DNA of 64,000 nucleotides. Origin: Tribonema minus. Taxonomy: Eukaryota > Sar > Xanthophyceae > Tribonematales > Tribonemataceae. The position numbers and the translations under genes were made by a program. The notes under the pieces were generated by a model, which ran no database searches, had not been told where the DNA came from, and saw only the letters and a list, made by a program, of their open reading frames with translations. Numbering within the stretch: the first letter of the stretch is position 1; each line of letters opens with the position of its first letter. This document shows positions 37,443 through 49,290 of the stretch, piece after piece. The stretch lies in contig JAFCMP010000501.1 in the NCBI GenBank assembly GCA_017506865.1, positions 682,001 through 746,000 of the forward strand. Reading direction: 5' to 3'.

Positions 37443-38230
37443 CTGGCCATGTTGAATGTGCTGTTGAAATTGAAATCAGAATTCATAGCCCGCAGAGGAT
37501 GATGTGGCATTTGCTGATTGGGCTACACAAGACATTGGTCAAAGTCCAACGTAAAAACCGCATTGCACAGCACTGAGCACCCATCAAGCACCATCAAGCT
37601 GGTGGTCCACATCACGCTGCTGGCGGCCTTAATGCGAGCCCCTACTGCACGTTGTCACTTTGTTGTCCATAAATGGATGGTGCAACTTTCCAGAAGTGGT
37701 TGTAGTGACTTTTGTTTTGTTGTGCATTGCTTGCGGAAGCTCATGGCCTGACACGCTCCACATGTTTTGAATGCTGGGTACCGCGTCTTTTCAATGCTCA
37801 TCAGCAATGTTGTCATCTGAAGTTCTTCACGTCAACAGATCCTCAAGTAAGCTTGCATGATTTTGGACTCATGTGCTGCATAATGGTAGGCTGCCTATTG
37901 AACAGTGGTTGTCATTTTCCAGTTGTGCCCGCTGCACAACGTAGCCGAGTGAGAGCAGATCACGAAGGCACTTCGTGAGAGGGCAGGAACTTGCTGTGTC
38001 ATCAGCACACGGAGCGCACAGCAGTAGAACATGGCAGCAGATGACATGCTCAACCAAAGCCCAACATCTTATTTGAAGTACTAGCACAGTATACTGCATA
38101 CTGCATCTGCATCATGTTGGTATATATATGCAACTGTCTACGGCACACTCTATGAGATGCATGTTGAGATCAGCAGCAGTCGATGGACGCCGCCAACAAC
38201 TCATAAAACCTGTAGTGCAGCGCGGAACAC
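37443..38230. other. Intergenic region
   Basis: A/T-rich spacer containing the 3' flanks of two convergent genes. No open frame with coding-type codon use is visible. Confidence 0.5.
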
Positions 38231-41200
38231 CTACACAAGCAAATCTTTTGCGATGAACTCCTCGTAGGCCCCCCCAAACAGCCTCCATACGTCCCTCCTG
38301 ACCTCCTCTCTTGTCACCCGCCAGCCTGCTGCTATCATCTTTTCGTACTGAGCAGCAAGCACATCGCCAATGACAGCGCGCGAGTGCGTCCACTTGTATA
38401 GAAGTTGGTCGAGGACGCGTGCATCGCTGTGCTGCGCCGTGAAGGCAGTGCCCAGCATTTCCAGCCGCATCGTTGTGATCTCCGCAATCATTGAGGGGTT
38501 GTTGCAGTACCACCTGAGAGACAAGGGGCACGGGGGGTTGCTGTAAGGCAGGGTCGTGATTGCATCAAAAGCAAGCACACAATCAGTGGACTGCAACTGA
38601 TGAGAGTGGGCACCAACATTTACATAAACATGTGCTTAACTTGATGTCACATACGTGCAGATGAGGGGGCGGGGGGTTGATCTGTCGCCAGTAGCCTCAA
38701 CACGTTGTGGTGATAAATTGGGCCGTTCTGTGTGATGTGTGCTTCAGTTGTCACCATGGCAGCTGAGGTTTGACTTCAAAGCTCGTTGCCCTTGCAACTC
38801 ATGCTCTCACATCATGTTGCACATAGGCGTGTATGCCATTAATGAAGCATCGTCAAATACATACAGTGACACAAGGAAGCGTGCACAATCAGACAGTTAC
38901 AAATATCGCCATCACATGTAGCGAACAGACATGCTAATCAGAGGTACCCACAAGGCCTTCACAAGCGGATTATGCAGCCACATCATGTGATTACACGTGT
39001 TGTTGATAAAGCAGACATGTTGGGTTTCACCCACTTGTGGGGCTCATCATGTACAGGGTGAGATGCGTCAGCCTGTGAAGTTCTCTACAAAAATGCAGCT
39101 CCTGCATCTGGCGGCCTCAACACGTTGCCTACATTCACAGCGTCAGTGAAAAATAGGCACTCAAAAGTACAGCAACTTGTTTGCATGCAGCAGTGGAGGT
39201 GATGGGGACTCAGCAGGCTAGTTGATGTTAATGTTGAAGTGTGCAGTGCTCACCAGCAGCCATACAGGTGGAAGTTGCCAAACTTGTTGGCCAGCACCAC
39301 TGCTTCGTGCTGGGCAGTTACAAAGCAGAGAAACGGTGTGCAACGGGTCAGCTTAAGAGGCGCTTGTGACAACAACTACTGACTCCTATATGCCCTTATT
39401 TTTTTTTAACACCATCCAGAATATACAAGCCATCAAAATGACTACTTGTACCTCCCAGTGGTGGCTTGCACAATGAAGCTTATCATACCCATACAATGAC
39501 AGAACTGCATGATACACTTGTCTGCGGCATGGAGCTCTACAATCTTTTGATGCATATCCATGGCAACGCAATCACAACCCAAACTTACTTCAAACTAGCC
39601 GACAGCCAATGCTGCAAACAATTGTGGCGTTCCTTCTGAAAATTCTCAAGTCACCAAGTCTTTTGTACTCAAGTACTCATAAACATGAGCACAACATACA
39701 TGTCTGCTTGCAAGCCGGCTGCACTGGCACTTGCTACAATCAGCCGGCCTGTTGTGTCTATGTAATGACAGCAGCTGAAACTCCAGAGTCTATTGCTTTG
39801 CCCATCTGAAGCATGTATGTTGTATACATACAACTACAATCCAACATCAGGTTGCAAATTGGCACCTGTCAGATTGCCAGCCATGCTCTGTTGTTGCCAA
39901 TCCAGAGCGTGATATTTAAAACACTGCTTTACCGTGATACTTTCCACTGTACATGAGCCCATATCAGTGCGATGATGCTCAGCTCACCTGCTCGGAACGC
40001 GCCAGGAACGTCCCCAGGAACTTTACTCTGGGAAAGTGCGTCAGCAGCAGACGCAGCGCCTGGCTCTGCCCCGTCACCACCCCATCCCCTCCCCCCCTCA
40101 GCTTGGGGTTCACCCCCCTGTGAGCCCCCAGTTTAAGCGCCAGCGGCAGATTCAGCTCCTCCGCCAGGGGCAGCAGCACCCTGAACAGCAGATCGGTCCC
40201 CTTGATTGCCCCCTTGCCACTACCATCCCCCCCCCCCGTATTAGCAGCCGCAATGTCCTCCTCCCTGACCCTGAAGTCATGCGGCGTTGACGCCATGAGA
40301 TACTCCGGCTGCATCGTCTTGGCCCACCCCCTGAGGCACTCCCGCACCCCCTCCAGGGTACCCTCAAACCCCTCCCCCCTCACGGCGGCCAACACCCCCG
40401 CAACGTCCCCCTTCAGCAGGGGGTCCACGCGCAGCGCCGACCTGAACCTGCCGCTGTAGGGTCGCGCCAAAGGGCGCCAGTGCTCAACCTCCGCCGCGTC
40501 AAACGGCACGTTCGTCATGACGCAGTAGCGCACGCCCGCCTGATGAAACACGCGCTCTGTGTAGTCGTCGGGATCGGCGGCCGCAAAGAAGGCGCGTATG
40601 GCTTCTAGATCACGCGCACGCGCCTCTGCCTCCAGGCCGAGGAGCTGCAGGGTGGTGAGAACGCCGCGCGCTGCTTCGGACAGCGGGGACCGGTCCAGGA
40701 AGAGTCCTTTCCAGACCAGTTCCGCTTGCTGGCGCTTGGGCAGCGCATGGAAGGCATCTGGGTCTGGTGCGGGCGGTGCGGCGGTCATGAAGTACTCTGC
40801 CACCTGCGATGATAGAGGTCGGCGTTAGCTGAATTGTGCGGTGTTGCTAGTGGCATACAAAATGGGCGGTGCTTGAAATTAGGTGCTATGGCACGTTCAG
40901 TGCTAACAAGTGACCTGTATGGAATTATCTATTGGGTTCAAGTATTATGTAACTTGTGCTGCCAGCTCCGCATGCACACTACGCTGCACTGACCAATATC
41001 ACCAATGCACATGCAGCAATCGCATGTAGAATCGCGCCATGTATTCCATAGCACTTTGAACGTGCATTCCATGTGACGTATTGACCAAATGTGTCGCTGA
41101 CCATATATTATATACCTACAGTATCCATCGCATACGGTTGAAGTAGTGAGCAACTCACAGCCCAGCTGCTGAGCCTGCCAATGTTTGAACTTATATCCTC

Positions 41201-43103
41201 AAAAGCACTAAAATGATGAGAGCTTCTGGTTCACTCAGCAGCAATAGCAGCAGCATTGCTAGTCAACACATATGACTCAGTGGATCACCCATGGACCTTG
41301 TGGACAACATTCCATGAGCAAGCTGCATCTCGTCCCATGATGTACTCCACATGGACACACATCGAGCACAAGTTGTGCCTCCACTGCACTCACCAGGTAG
41401 TGATATGTGAGCATGTCGTCAATACCCCACAGCATCAGCGGCGCATGCGACGGCGGCAGCAGGTGCGTGTGCAGATCTATCACCTCCACTCTCTCCACCT
41501 CCGCACGCGCCACCTCCCCCACCTCCCCCGCCCCCAGGTACACCCCCCCTGCGCCCCCCCCCTCGCCGCCCCCTGCATCCCCCACCAGCTCCTCCAGCAG
41601 CTCCAGAGCGCTGCTGCCCTGCACCAGCCTCGTATACACTGCGCAGACGCGCTGCGCGGCAGGGCGCGCCAGGGGGCTGGCCATGTCCAGGCCCTGCTCC
41701 TCCAGGCAGCGCAGCACCGCGTCGAGCGCTGTCGCAGCGCTGTCCAGCGCCGCCGCTGGCTGCGCCTGCTGCCGCTGCTGCAGCTGCTGCGCGCGCCGCT
41801 GCTCGTGGCAGGCGTGCGCCAGCCTCTCCGCACCAGCGCTCAGCACGAACTCGTACGCGCCGCTGCCAAAGTCCACCGTGAGTCCAGGCGTGTACTCCAG
41901 TACGGCGGTGGACGGCGGCCGCGCCGCGTCCATGAGCGCGGCGCCGACGCCCGGCCGCGGCGCCGGCTGCGACGGCGTGATGAAGCGCAGCAGCGCAGCA
42001 ACGCTCAGCGCCATGTAGGCGGACGGCAGGCGGCGCGCGCGCAGCGCCGCGTTGAGCGACGGCACGAGGCGCAGCCCCAGCTTCGCGTACGCGTTCTGCG
42101 TGATGAAGAACGTGCTGAGGCCGAAGGCGGGGCTGGTCATGCGGCGCGACCATTCGCCCCACACGGCATCGAGCTCGGGGCGGGGGATGGCAAAGTCGGC
42201 GACGCAGCCGGGCGCTATGTCGCTCTCGTAGAGTTTCTGGAGGAACCGCGTGATGGAGGGGTTGGCTGCGATCTGCGACGTGTCCGCGAGGCCGCTGAGG
42301 GCCATGATGTGCGCCGCCGCGGTGTGCGTGCCGTTGGCGATGCGCAGCTTCATGGCGTGGTCCTTCTCGATGAGCCCTGCGCTGTGCCGCAGCACCACGC
42401 CCGGCACGTCCATTAGCGCGGCCGGCAAGACGCGCCGGAGGTCTTCGATGACCAGAGCTTTTGCTGGCAGCGGCTCCGCTCGTGGCACCACAGTGTCGCC
42501 TTCTCTGTGTGAGGTTATGCAGTCGACCATGGTGTTGTGGAAGGCGACGAACGCGGCGAGGTACTGCTCGCTAGGGCGCTCGCTGCACGTGCTCACGATG
42601 CTGCGTAGTAGATCCCCGTTCGCCGGCACATTGTCTGTGTTGATAACAGACATGTGGGCTATGCCAGCCTGCTCGCATGCCGCCAGCAGTGCAGCGAGGA
42701 GCTTCATGTGCCACTCTCCCTCCTTGAGCGCCCCTTCCGTCAGCCCCACGCCTATAAACCTCAGGTTTGGTAGCCTTTTAGGCAGTGCCAGAAAAGCTTC
42801 TCTTCCCTCGTCTTCCCCTAGAGAGCCCACCCCTGCTACCGGGATGCTTCTCGTTGAAGTGTCCCCAGTTGGCGGCACGGTGTCCACTTCGTACTCGGCG
42901 GTCGGTGATGCCGTGATGCGCTCCACAAAGCTGGTGCCACGGGGCTGAGCTATTACGCATCGCACGTTGATTTCCAGTAGCGCAGGCACCAACACTGTCC
43001 TCAGAAACCGCCCAGATCCAAGGCAGATGCATTGCACATCGGCTTGAAAGTGGTCGGAGCCGAGCAAGGGTGCAAACGGGGCAGCTACAGTAGGAGCAGC
43101 CAT
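38231..43103 (-). CDS. Fusion enzyme: mannitol-dehydrogenase-family uronate reductase + uronate isomerase
   Basis: Four exons, 43103-41394, 40803-39988, 39309-39254 and 38513-38231, close exactly to 954 aa. Residues about 20-430 match the polyol/mannitol dehydrogenase family that includes tagaturonate and fructuronate reductases: GVGLTEGALKEGEWH, SVINTDNVPANGD, the catalytic K-N-H motif KLRIANGTHTA (K252, N257, H260) and GLSTFFITQNA. An Ala/Gln/Gly-rich linker (about 430-535) leads to the isomerase: metal site DLHTH (543-547), LWGIDDMLTYHYLVAEYF, LKLGAHRGVNPKL, GCWWYCNNP and QHSDARVLDQLLYKW at the C-terminus. Uronate isomerase turns D-glucuronate or D-galacturonate into fructuronate or tagaturonate, which the reductase half would reduce to mannonate or altronate with NADH. 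In bacteria these are separate proteins (UxaC with UxaB/UxuB). No targeting peptide is obvious, so it is probably cytosolic. Substrate choice is inferred. Confidence 0.92.
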
Positions 43104-43256
43104 AGTGTGGTTGCAAACGGCGGCCACCACTGTATTTTCTTGAACACGCACGTGCGTCCTCGTCCCTACAGTGAATCTTCGCTATCTCCTTGACTGTCGA
43201 CGAAGTTGACTCGCCTGTTTGAAGTTTGAGGGCAGAGCGCACACACGACGCACACG
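43104..43256. promoter_or_regulatory. Short divergent (bidirectional) promoter region
   Basis: Only 153 bp separate the ATG of the minus-strand uronate fusion gene (43103) from the ATG of SDHC (43257). Both 5' UTRs and core promoters must fit here, or first exons must start inside the neighbour. No clear TATA box is visible. Confidence 0.6.
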
Positions 43257-44224
43257 ATGCTGAGCAGCCTGAGCCGTCGTGGAGTACGATCTGTTGTAGG
43301 TGGTCTTACACGGCGACAGCTGGCGCAGCAGCACGCGAAGCCGGGACCTTCTTCTCGCCTGTCAGCAGCGCAAGCGGCCTCGCAGCGTGTTGAATCCCAC
43401 AGCTACGATGAGCTACAACAGCGCCGTGGAAGGCCGATTTCGCCGCATGTAACGAACTATCGGTTCCCGATTGCAGCCATATCCTCTATCACCAACAGGA
43501 TTACTGGCGTCGCCCTCGTTGGAGGTACGTTTTGAGTCATCGGTTTGGGCAAACACAGAACACGCTGGAAATCTCTCACCATGTAAATTGTAACTACCGA
43601 TGGTGTGAGATGCCCTGAGACTCTGGAACGGCGTGAGAAGTTCAGGCACCGATGCAATTCTAGTATGCGCGGTCATATTCGAGTGTCACATCAGTCCAAG
43701 AGCATGCCTTCAGCCAGGGCCTCAGGCTCATATCCGTCATGCTATGTACACAAAGATGGCGAGAGGCAGCCCCCAACAGCATGCGGCAAAAAAATTCTAG
43801 CTGCCTGCTGCCGCCGCAGCAGCTGTGTCGCCTAGCTACAAGATTCATTTGCTTTGTGTCCTCCCATCCTTCGTCCACCTCCACATACGAGCAACGGCTG
43901 CTCTCATTGACGCTTCTACACTGTTAACCACACAATGCACACGTGCTCTCTCTGCACTCGACAGGCCTCTACGGCATCGGAGCGCTGTCACTGGTAGGAG
44001 TGGATGCTCAGCACATCATGTCCGTCATCCACGACTCCATACTGGCGGGACCCGTGAAGCTTGTCGTCACATTTCCGCTCATCTACCACTACTTTGCAGC
44101 TGCACGGCACACCATCTGGGACTTTTACCCAGAAACGGTTGAAAACAAGTCTGTGGAGAAGTCCAGCTTGCTGATCTTTGCGGCGGCTGGTTCCCTATCG
44201 CTGGCTGCAGCATGTCTTGGATAA
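43257..44224 (+). CDS. SDHC: Succinate dehydrogenase cytochrome b560 subunit (SDHC), mitochondrial
   Basis: Two exons, 43257-43524 and 43965-44224, join in phase 1 to give 175 aa, normal for SDHC. Residues 1-55 are Arg/Ser/Ala-rich with few acids, a typical mitochondrial presequence. The family signature follows: RPISPHVTNYRFPIAAISSI, then ITNRITGVAL beginning helix 1. Helix 2 (LVVTFPLIYHYFAAARHTIW) holds the His expected to ligate haem b and the conserved H-x-x-W-D-type end (RHTIWDF). A third helix ends the protein. It anchors complex II in the inner membrane and forms part of the ubiquinone site with SDHD. The gene is nuclear, as shown by its intron and presequence. Confidence 0.93.
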
Positions 44225-45311
44225 TGGATCAGAAGCATGAATGGCCCATGCAAAGTGGAAGTGGGGCCGCCGTAGGCAGATTCGTGAGCACTGCCACTGC
44301 AGCATGCTCGCTGTATGTACATGTACTTCTATTGGGTGCAGCATGTGCCCTAGGGTAGTCACAGGGTACCAGCCTCCATGATGTTGGAGCATCGTGGGTG
44401 TCACGGTGGCTGTCACAGTTGCACTACATTTGGTAGGGATGTGGAGATACACACGCGCATCGCTGTTGCTTGTTTGCGTTGTACAAGTAGCACGTGAGGG
44501 TGTACAGTGCGGCGTGCAGCAAACATCAGAGCCATGTAGGCACACACGCGCAGACACACAATACACTGGTACATGCCAATGCATTTCGATGCGTATACAA
44601 TGCGAGTCTTGTCTTCACAAAATGCTTTCTGATGCATACTGTCCTTATGCAATGATCAAGTAGCATCTCATTAGTAAAGCCTAGTGACTTGCCTGTTGCA
44701 CGCACTAGCTGTGTCTGCTGCTGAATGATAAACTGTCATGCTAGCAGGCCAATCACTTGTGCGCGTAGCCACATCTGTATGGCTGAAAGCCACTCTGCAG
44801 CGCGAAGGTTGCTGTGTGTAATCGGGCCTGAAAAACCCCATTCACTTGACAGTTGATATATGAGACTGTTTGGAAGCTTGCACTTTCTGAAACCCCATGT
44901 ATCCCAATTTCATTGTCACTGGTACTTTACTGCCTCCCTATGACCCACACTGCCTTGACTATGTAAATCTTACCCCCAAGACTAAATAGGACTTTAAGCT
45001 TCATGAAGTCGCCTGACAAAACTGCCCAAGCAGTAATTATTTATAATGCAGCGAAGCCCGTGCCGGCAAGGCCGACGCTTGGGTGCCCTTTGCAGTTGCA
45101 AGAGCACGCGTCGTCCAATCATCAGAAAGCCGCCAGCAAGTGTGGCTGCAGCACACGCGCACGCGCACCTTCAATCCTGGCCAATCCGCGACGAGGAGCA
45201 CGACTATGCTGGGCGCCTCGCATCTTGGCGACAGATACGCCGATAAGAAGCACGGGACAATACCTCACGGTCTCGCAAATCACTCTTACACATCTACTCG
45301 CCAACATCAAG
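44225..45311. other. Intergenic region, with an open frame leading into the next gene
   Basis: No gene is supported in 44225-45002. From an ATG at 45003 a frame stays open for 103 codons into the signal peptide of the next gene; it is basic, Pro/Ala-rich and probably 5' UTR read through by chance, but it could be an N-terminal extension. Confidence 0.45.
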
Positions 45312-48191
45312 ATGATCGCCGCCGCCGTGAAGCTTGCCGCAGCCGTCCTACTGCTGTGCGCATCGGCACAGGCTCTCACGTTCGACTTCGACGACATCGC
45401 GCGCGTCGAGAGGTACGAGCAGGTCGCTTCCGCCCATGGCTTTCGTACCTGGAAAGGTTGCCTGTAATCACAAGTTCAACCGTCGGCCTTCTGCATGCAG
45501 CACCATCTTCCTCGTGATCACTTGGTCCCTCAGCGGTCGAACGACGGCGCTGTTTGCAGCAGGTGTTCCTCTGATCAGTTACATTGTGTGGATCTTGCCC
45601 TTTACAAGCTGCGACATACATCATGGGCGTGATGTACACATCTTTCCAAGTGTCTTGATCTTGACTGTGAATGCAGAGCTATTTCTCACCACTGCTGCCC
45701 TCATCCATCCTCGTCTACCCTTGCAGCTACCGCCGCATATCCATCGATGTTTGCGACATGCGCGAGTCGTTTGGCATCAGGGACTTTGCTGACGTGCAGG
45801 ACGTCTATGAGAATGGCCGCCACGCCATCCGCAGCAATGGTACCAAACGCATTCCCAGGGATGTTGCAGTGCGCGACTACACGGGCGAGAAATTCTACGA
45901 CGACATGATTGCCTACGGTTTTCCTGCCAGCGCTTGGGGCCTGTGGGTTGGGTGAGTGCAGGGATATCGTTTGAAATCGCATCAGTGCTTAAGAGTGTAT
46001 CGCATGGGTCTAGTATTGTGTTGTGCGTGAAGTTCTGCATTCACTCACCACATGGACGGCACTTGCGGCTAACCATCCCTCGTCACCTAGAGCTCTACGA
46101 TCTTTTCATTCGTTTTCATATGAAGTATCCACTGTGTGGTGCTATGCTTTGGAGCACTACTGCCGTCCATCAAGCCACTACTGGTGCGTCCATCCCACTA
46201 CATCAGCCGCCCCAACGTACGTATGGACTTGTATTTATAAAGCCCCAACGTACACAGTTCAGTTCAGCTGCTTCACATGCATGGCTTGCAGCAGCCGCTT
46301 GCTGCCAGATACACCTTCCAGGCTCGACGCGAGACTCACACTACGCTTTGCCTTCAAGTTGGCTGATGTTTTCCTCACTGCCCTGCTGTATGACTGTTGC
46401 ACACCTCACGCACCACAGGCCTGTTGTCTATGGCACGACGCCATATGTGAAGACTGGCCCCCGCGTAGAGGCTGGCAAGTCTTGGGCACGCGCCTACCAC
46501 GTGCTCTACATCCTGCACGAGGCCCACGCAGGCCTCAAGAATGCTGAGGCAGCAGTGCTCACCACTGATGCTGCCGCAGCGGATACGCTGTGGGACCATG
46601 CTGTCGGTGAGTGCCTTGAGTTCTCCTCTCTATGAGCCTTTGCAGTCATAATGGGAAGGGTTGCTAGAAAGGGATGTAACACGAACGAGCTTCTGTACAC
46701 CATTGCACATTGAGAGTGAACAGCTGCCAACTGTGAGTTGTGTGCCCATCATGTGTCACACGGCATGCTCAAACTCATGTCAATCTGCAACCTGTGTGGA
46801 CGTGGTTCTGTCACTGCCATCACTCAGCCGACTGCAAACGAATGCAACTCACACGCGTTGTTGCTTCCTTACCCCCGTTGCCGCTGAGCAGAGGAGATTG
46901 AGGATGCGTATGGCGTGTTCCTGGGCGTGGGTGCTTGTGCCCCCAGCAGATTTGCAAAGTCCATCTCTCCAGAGAACTCAGAGAAGTTCACCAACGCCAT
47001 GGTCGCTGCAAGGGTAAGCTCCAGCGGCACTTGCTAGCAAAGTCATCCATCATGTAGTGCGACTCGTGTTGTGATGACTGTTCGTGATTCAGCCAGCTGA
47101 TGATGTGCCTCACTGTATTACCACGTGACATCCGAAGGACATTGCAGAGTGGCCATAATGAACGTCGCTGCGTAGTATAGTGCTTACCCTTGAAGTTGCA
47201 GCATGCTGACACTGCTGGTGACTCTTCTCTTGTGCTTTGGTGCTGCAGAACGCTGGCCGGGCCAAGAACATTGTGCTGCTGCGCACCACCCTGCAGCGCG
47301 CCGTTGACGCCCTCACAGTCATCTGCCTCAAGGCCACGGAGGTCGCTGTCAAGTCTCCTGTCAGCGCACCCATCAAGGTCAGCCACTTGCAATATACCCT
47401 AGGTACCTCCTGCTGAGCTATGTTGAATGTGCATGTGAGGTGCGAGGTATATTGATGTTTACATTACAAGGCTGGACCACTGATCATGAGACAGATCAGA
47501 CTATCATGAATCTACTTACTTGGCAGCCAATGTCTAAATTCACGGGCCGTTGGTGGCAGGTTTTATCGCCATCAAACACTGCCTGTCGCAGATGATACTG
47601 CCATTTGTTTGCTGGGTTGCTGCTGCCTATAACGCCTTTCACTGGCATGCTACCACCTACACCTGGCAATGTGCATGTGCCACAGCCTGAGTGTGTGTGC
47701 TCTGTCCTTTAGTGGCCATTGGCAGCTGCCTCACTCAGTGACAACTACGGTCTGAATACCACTCAGATTGCACTGCAGACTGCAGTCATGCGCGTTGCGG
47801 TATGTACATACACTGAACATTGCCAACCACCCCAAGTGTCACACTGCGCCACAACATATCGCTGTGTGTCAATGAATATGATTGTGTTGCTGATGCGTAA
47901 ATAAATCACATTGAGTCGCCTCATTTGGCTGCATATCGATGCAGATTGTCGCTGACATATTTCCCCGACTTCGCTTCTACTTGTGTGCTACAGGCTGCCG
48001 CTTTCCCTTTTTTCAAGGCGGTGGAGGCCTACGTTGGCACTCTGGCACCCGAGCCCACTGCCCGCATGCTGGCCTACCTGAACCACAACTGCGCACCCAA
48101 CGACTGCCCTCCCCAGGCGGGCCTTGCCAACAGCATTGCAAGTGACCTCAAGTTGATCGCCGAGAGCAATGGCCTGGAGTACGATGTCTAG
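45312..48191 (+). CDS. Secreted protein, probable FEA1-like (iron-assimilation type) domain
   Basis: Seven exons: 45312-45412, 45727-45951, 46419-46606, 46892-47013, 47249-47377, 47713-47799 and 47994-48191. They close to 349 aa. The start at 45312 was chosen because it opens a clear signal peptide (MIAAAVKLAAAVLLLCASAQA). The mature protein begins LTFDFDDIARVESYRRISID, then DVCDMRESFGIRDFADVQDV, a YENG..A.RSNGTKR segment, LWDHAVEEIEDAYGVF and a C-terminal Cys pair (NCAPNDC). The arrangement recalls FEA1/H43 proteins, which algae secrete to the periplasm under iron limitation, and the FEA-like modules of phytotransferrins. I place it there from memory of the pattern, not from an alignment. 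No GPI or transmembrane anchor is seen at the C-terminus. Confidence 0.72.
46053..46120 (-). repeat. Dispersed SINE-like repeat, partial copy 3 (reverse orientation)
   Basis: The reverse complement of this intronic stretch matches the first half of the elements at 18327 and 20066 (the cgaatcaaaagatcgtagag and gttagccgcaagtgcc segments). It lies in intron 2 of the secreted-protein gene. Confidence 0.7.
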
Positions 48192-49290
48192 TCGCACCGC
48201 CTTCACTAGACATGCCGCGCCAATTGCGGCTCTCGTCAACGGCTGTCAAGGCATGCTACCTGAGTCTCGCATAGCTTAGAATTCTTGATGGGGGCGGGTG
48301 CAAACTTGAAAGTCATCGCAATAGCATTGTAGGAACTTCGGCAAGAGTGTAATTGCTGGCTGTGGCGCAATGTGTCGTTCAAATGCGGCACAGCCGAAAG
48401 CAGCTGATCACAGCTTTTAGCAGCAGGCGATGGTGGACGGCCAGCATTGCATTACGTGCTTTTTAATTGGCCCATGGCCCTACTGCTTGCATAAATGCAA
48501 CACCGTGCTTTACTAGTTATGCCAAGCTAGTCCTCTCTGTGCGTGTGCTGTCTGCTGGTGCTGGCACCTTCCATTGCTATCCAACGGCATTCATTGCATA
48601 TAAAACGCCAGGTGCAGGTAACAACTGTACTGATCAGGATCAGTCGAGTGATACATTGGGCAAAACGCGTACATGTCACTGCCAGCTTCAACCACCATGG
48701 AGCTCTGGGCTGCCAGTGGTCGGGAGAACCAAGAAAAAAAACATGTCTGTACGGCCTGCACCACATGCATACATGAGCAGCCGGAAAAGACAAGGGTAAA
48801 TAATGATGATAGGTTGTTGGAATCTGTGTTATGTTGGGGTGGACAACCAGCCATACTCACCACCCACCACAGCCAGTCTAACGCACGACAGGTGCACTAA
48901 GCATACGCAGACCCCAGCGCTCGTTCAGTCCTTCGCCTACAAGCCACAGGAGGGGGGGGGTAGCGTACATCCCCTACTTTATATTGCTGCCCCCCCATAA
49001 TGTACCCACATTGCACATGCTCGCCACATCAGCTCGAAGCAACAGACCTTTTCACTACTTGGGAATCATCTCTAACACTGCCGCAACCACAGCCTGGTGA
49101 CTGGGCTTGAACTCACAAACTTCAACTCAGACACCTGATGGGCACTGCCGCCTCCGCCGTGCGCGCTTGTGTGTGTGTGTGGCACTCCCGGCGAAATGAC
49201 AAGCTGGCGCGGTGGCTCTCTGCCTGTGCTGCTGCTGACAGCACGGACTTCTTGGCTTCAGGACAAGCAGGAGCGTCCACTGCCCCCCCC
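48192..49290. other. Convergent intergenic region
   Basis: The 3' flanks of the secreted-protein gene (+) and the myosin gene (-) meet here. There are mononucleotide runs near 48953 and 48993. No supported gene. Confidence 0.5.

Noticed and set aside
41256-42416. 386-codon plus-strand open frame
   Set aside because: Antisense of the uronate reductase exon, whose K-N-H motif and splice phases are convincing.
38231-43103. Bacterial contamination as the source of the uronate enzyme
   Set aside because: The gene has three phase-consistent introns with donors and acceptors like its neighbours and sits between clearly eukaryotic genes.
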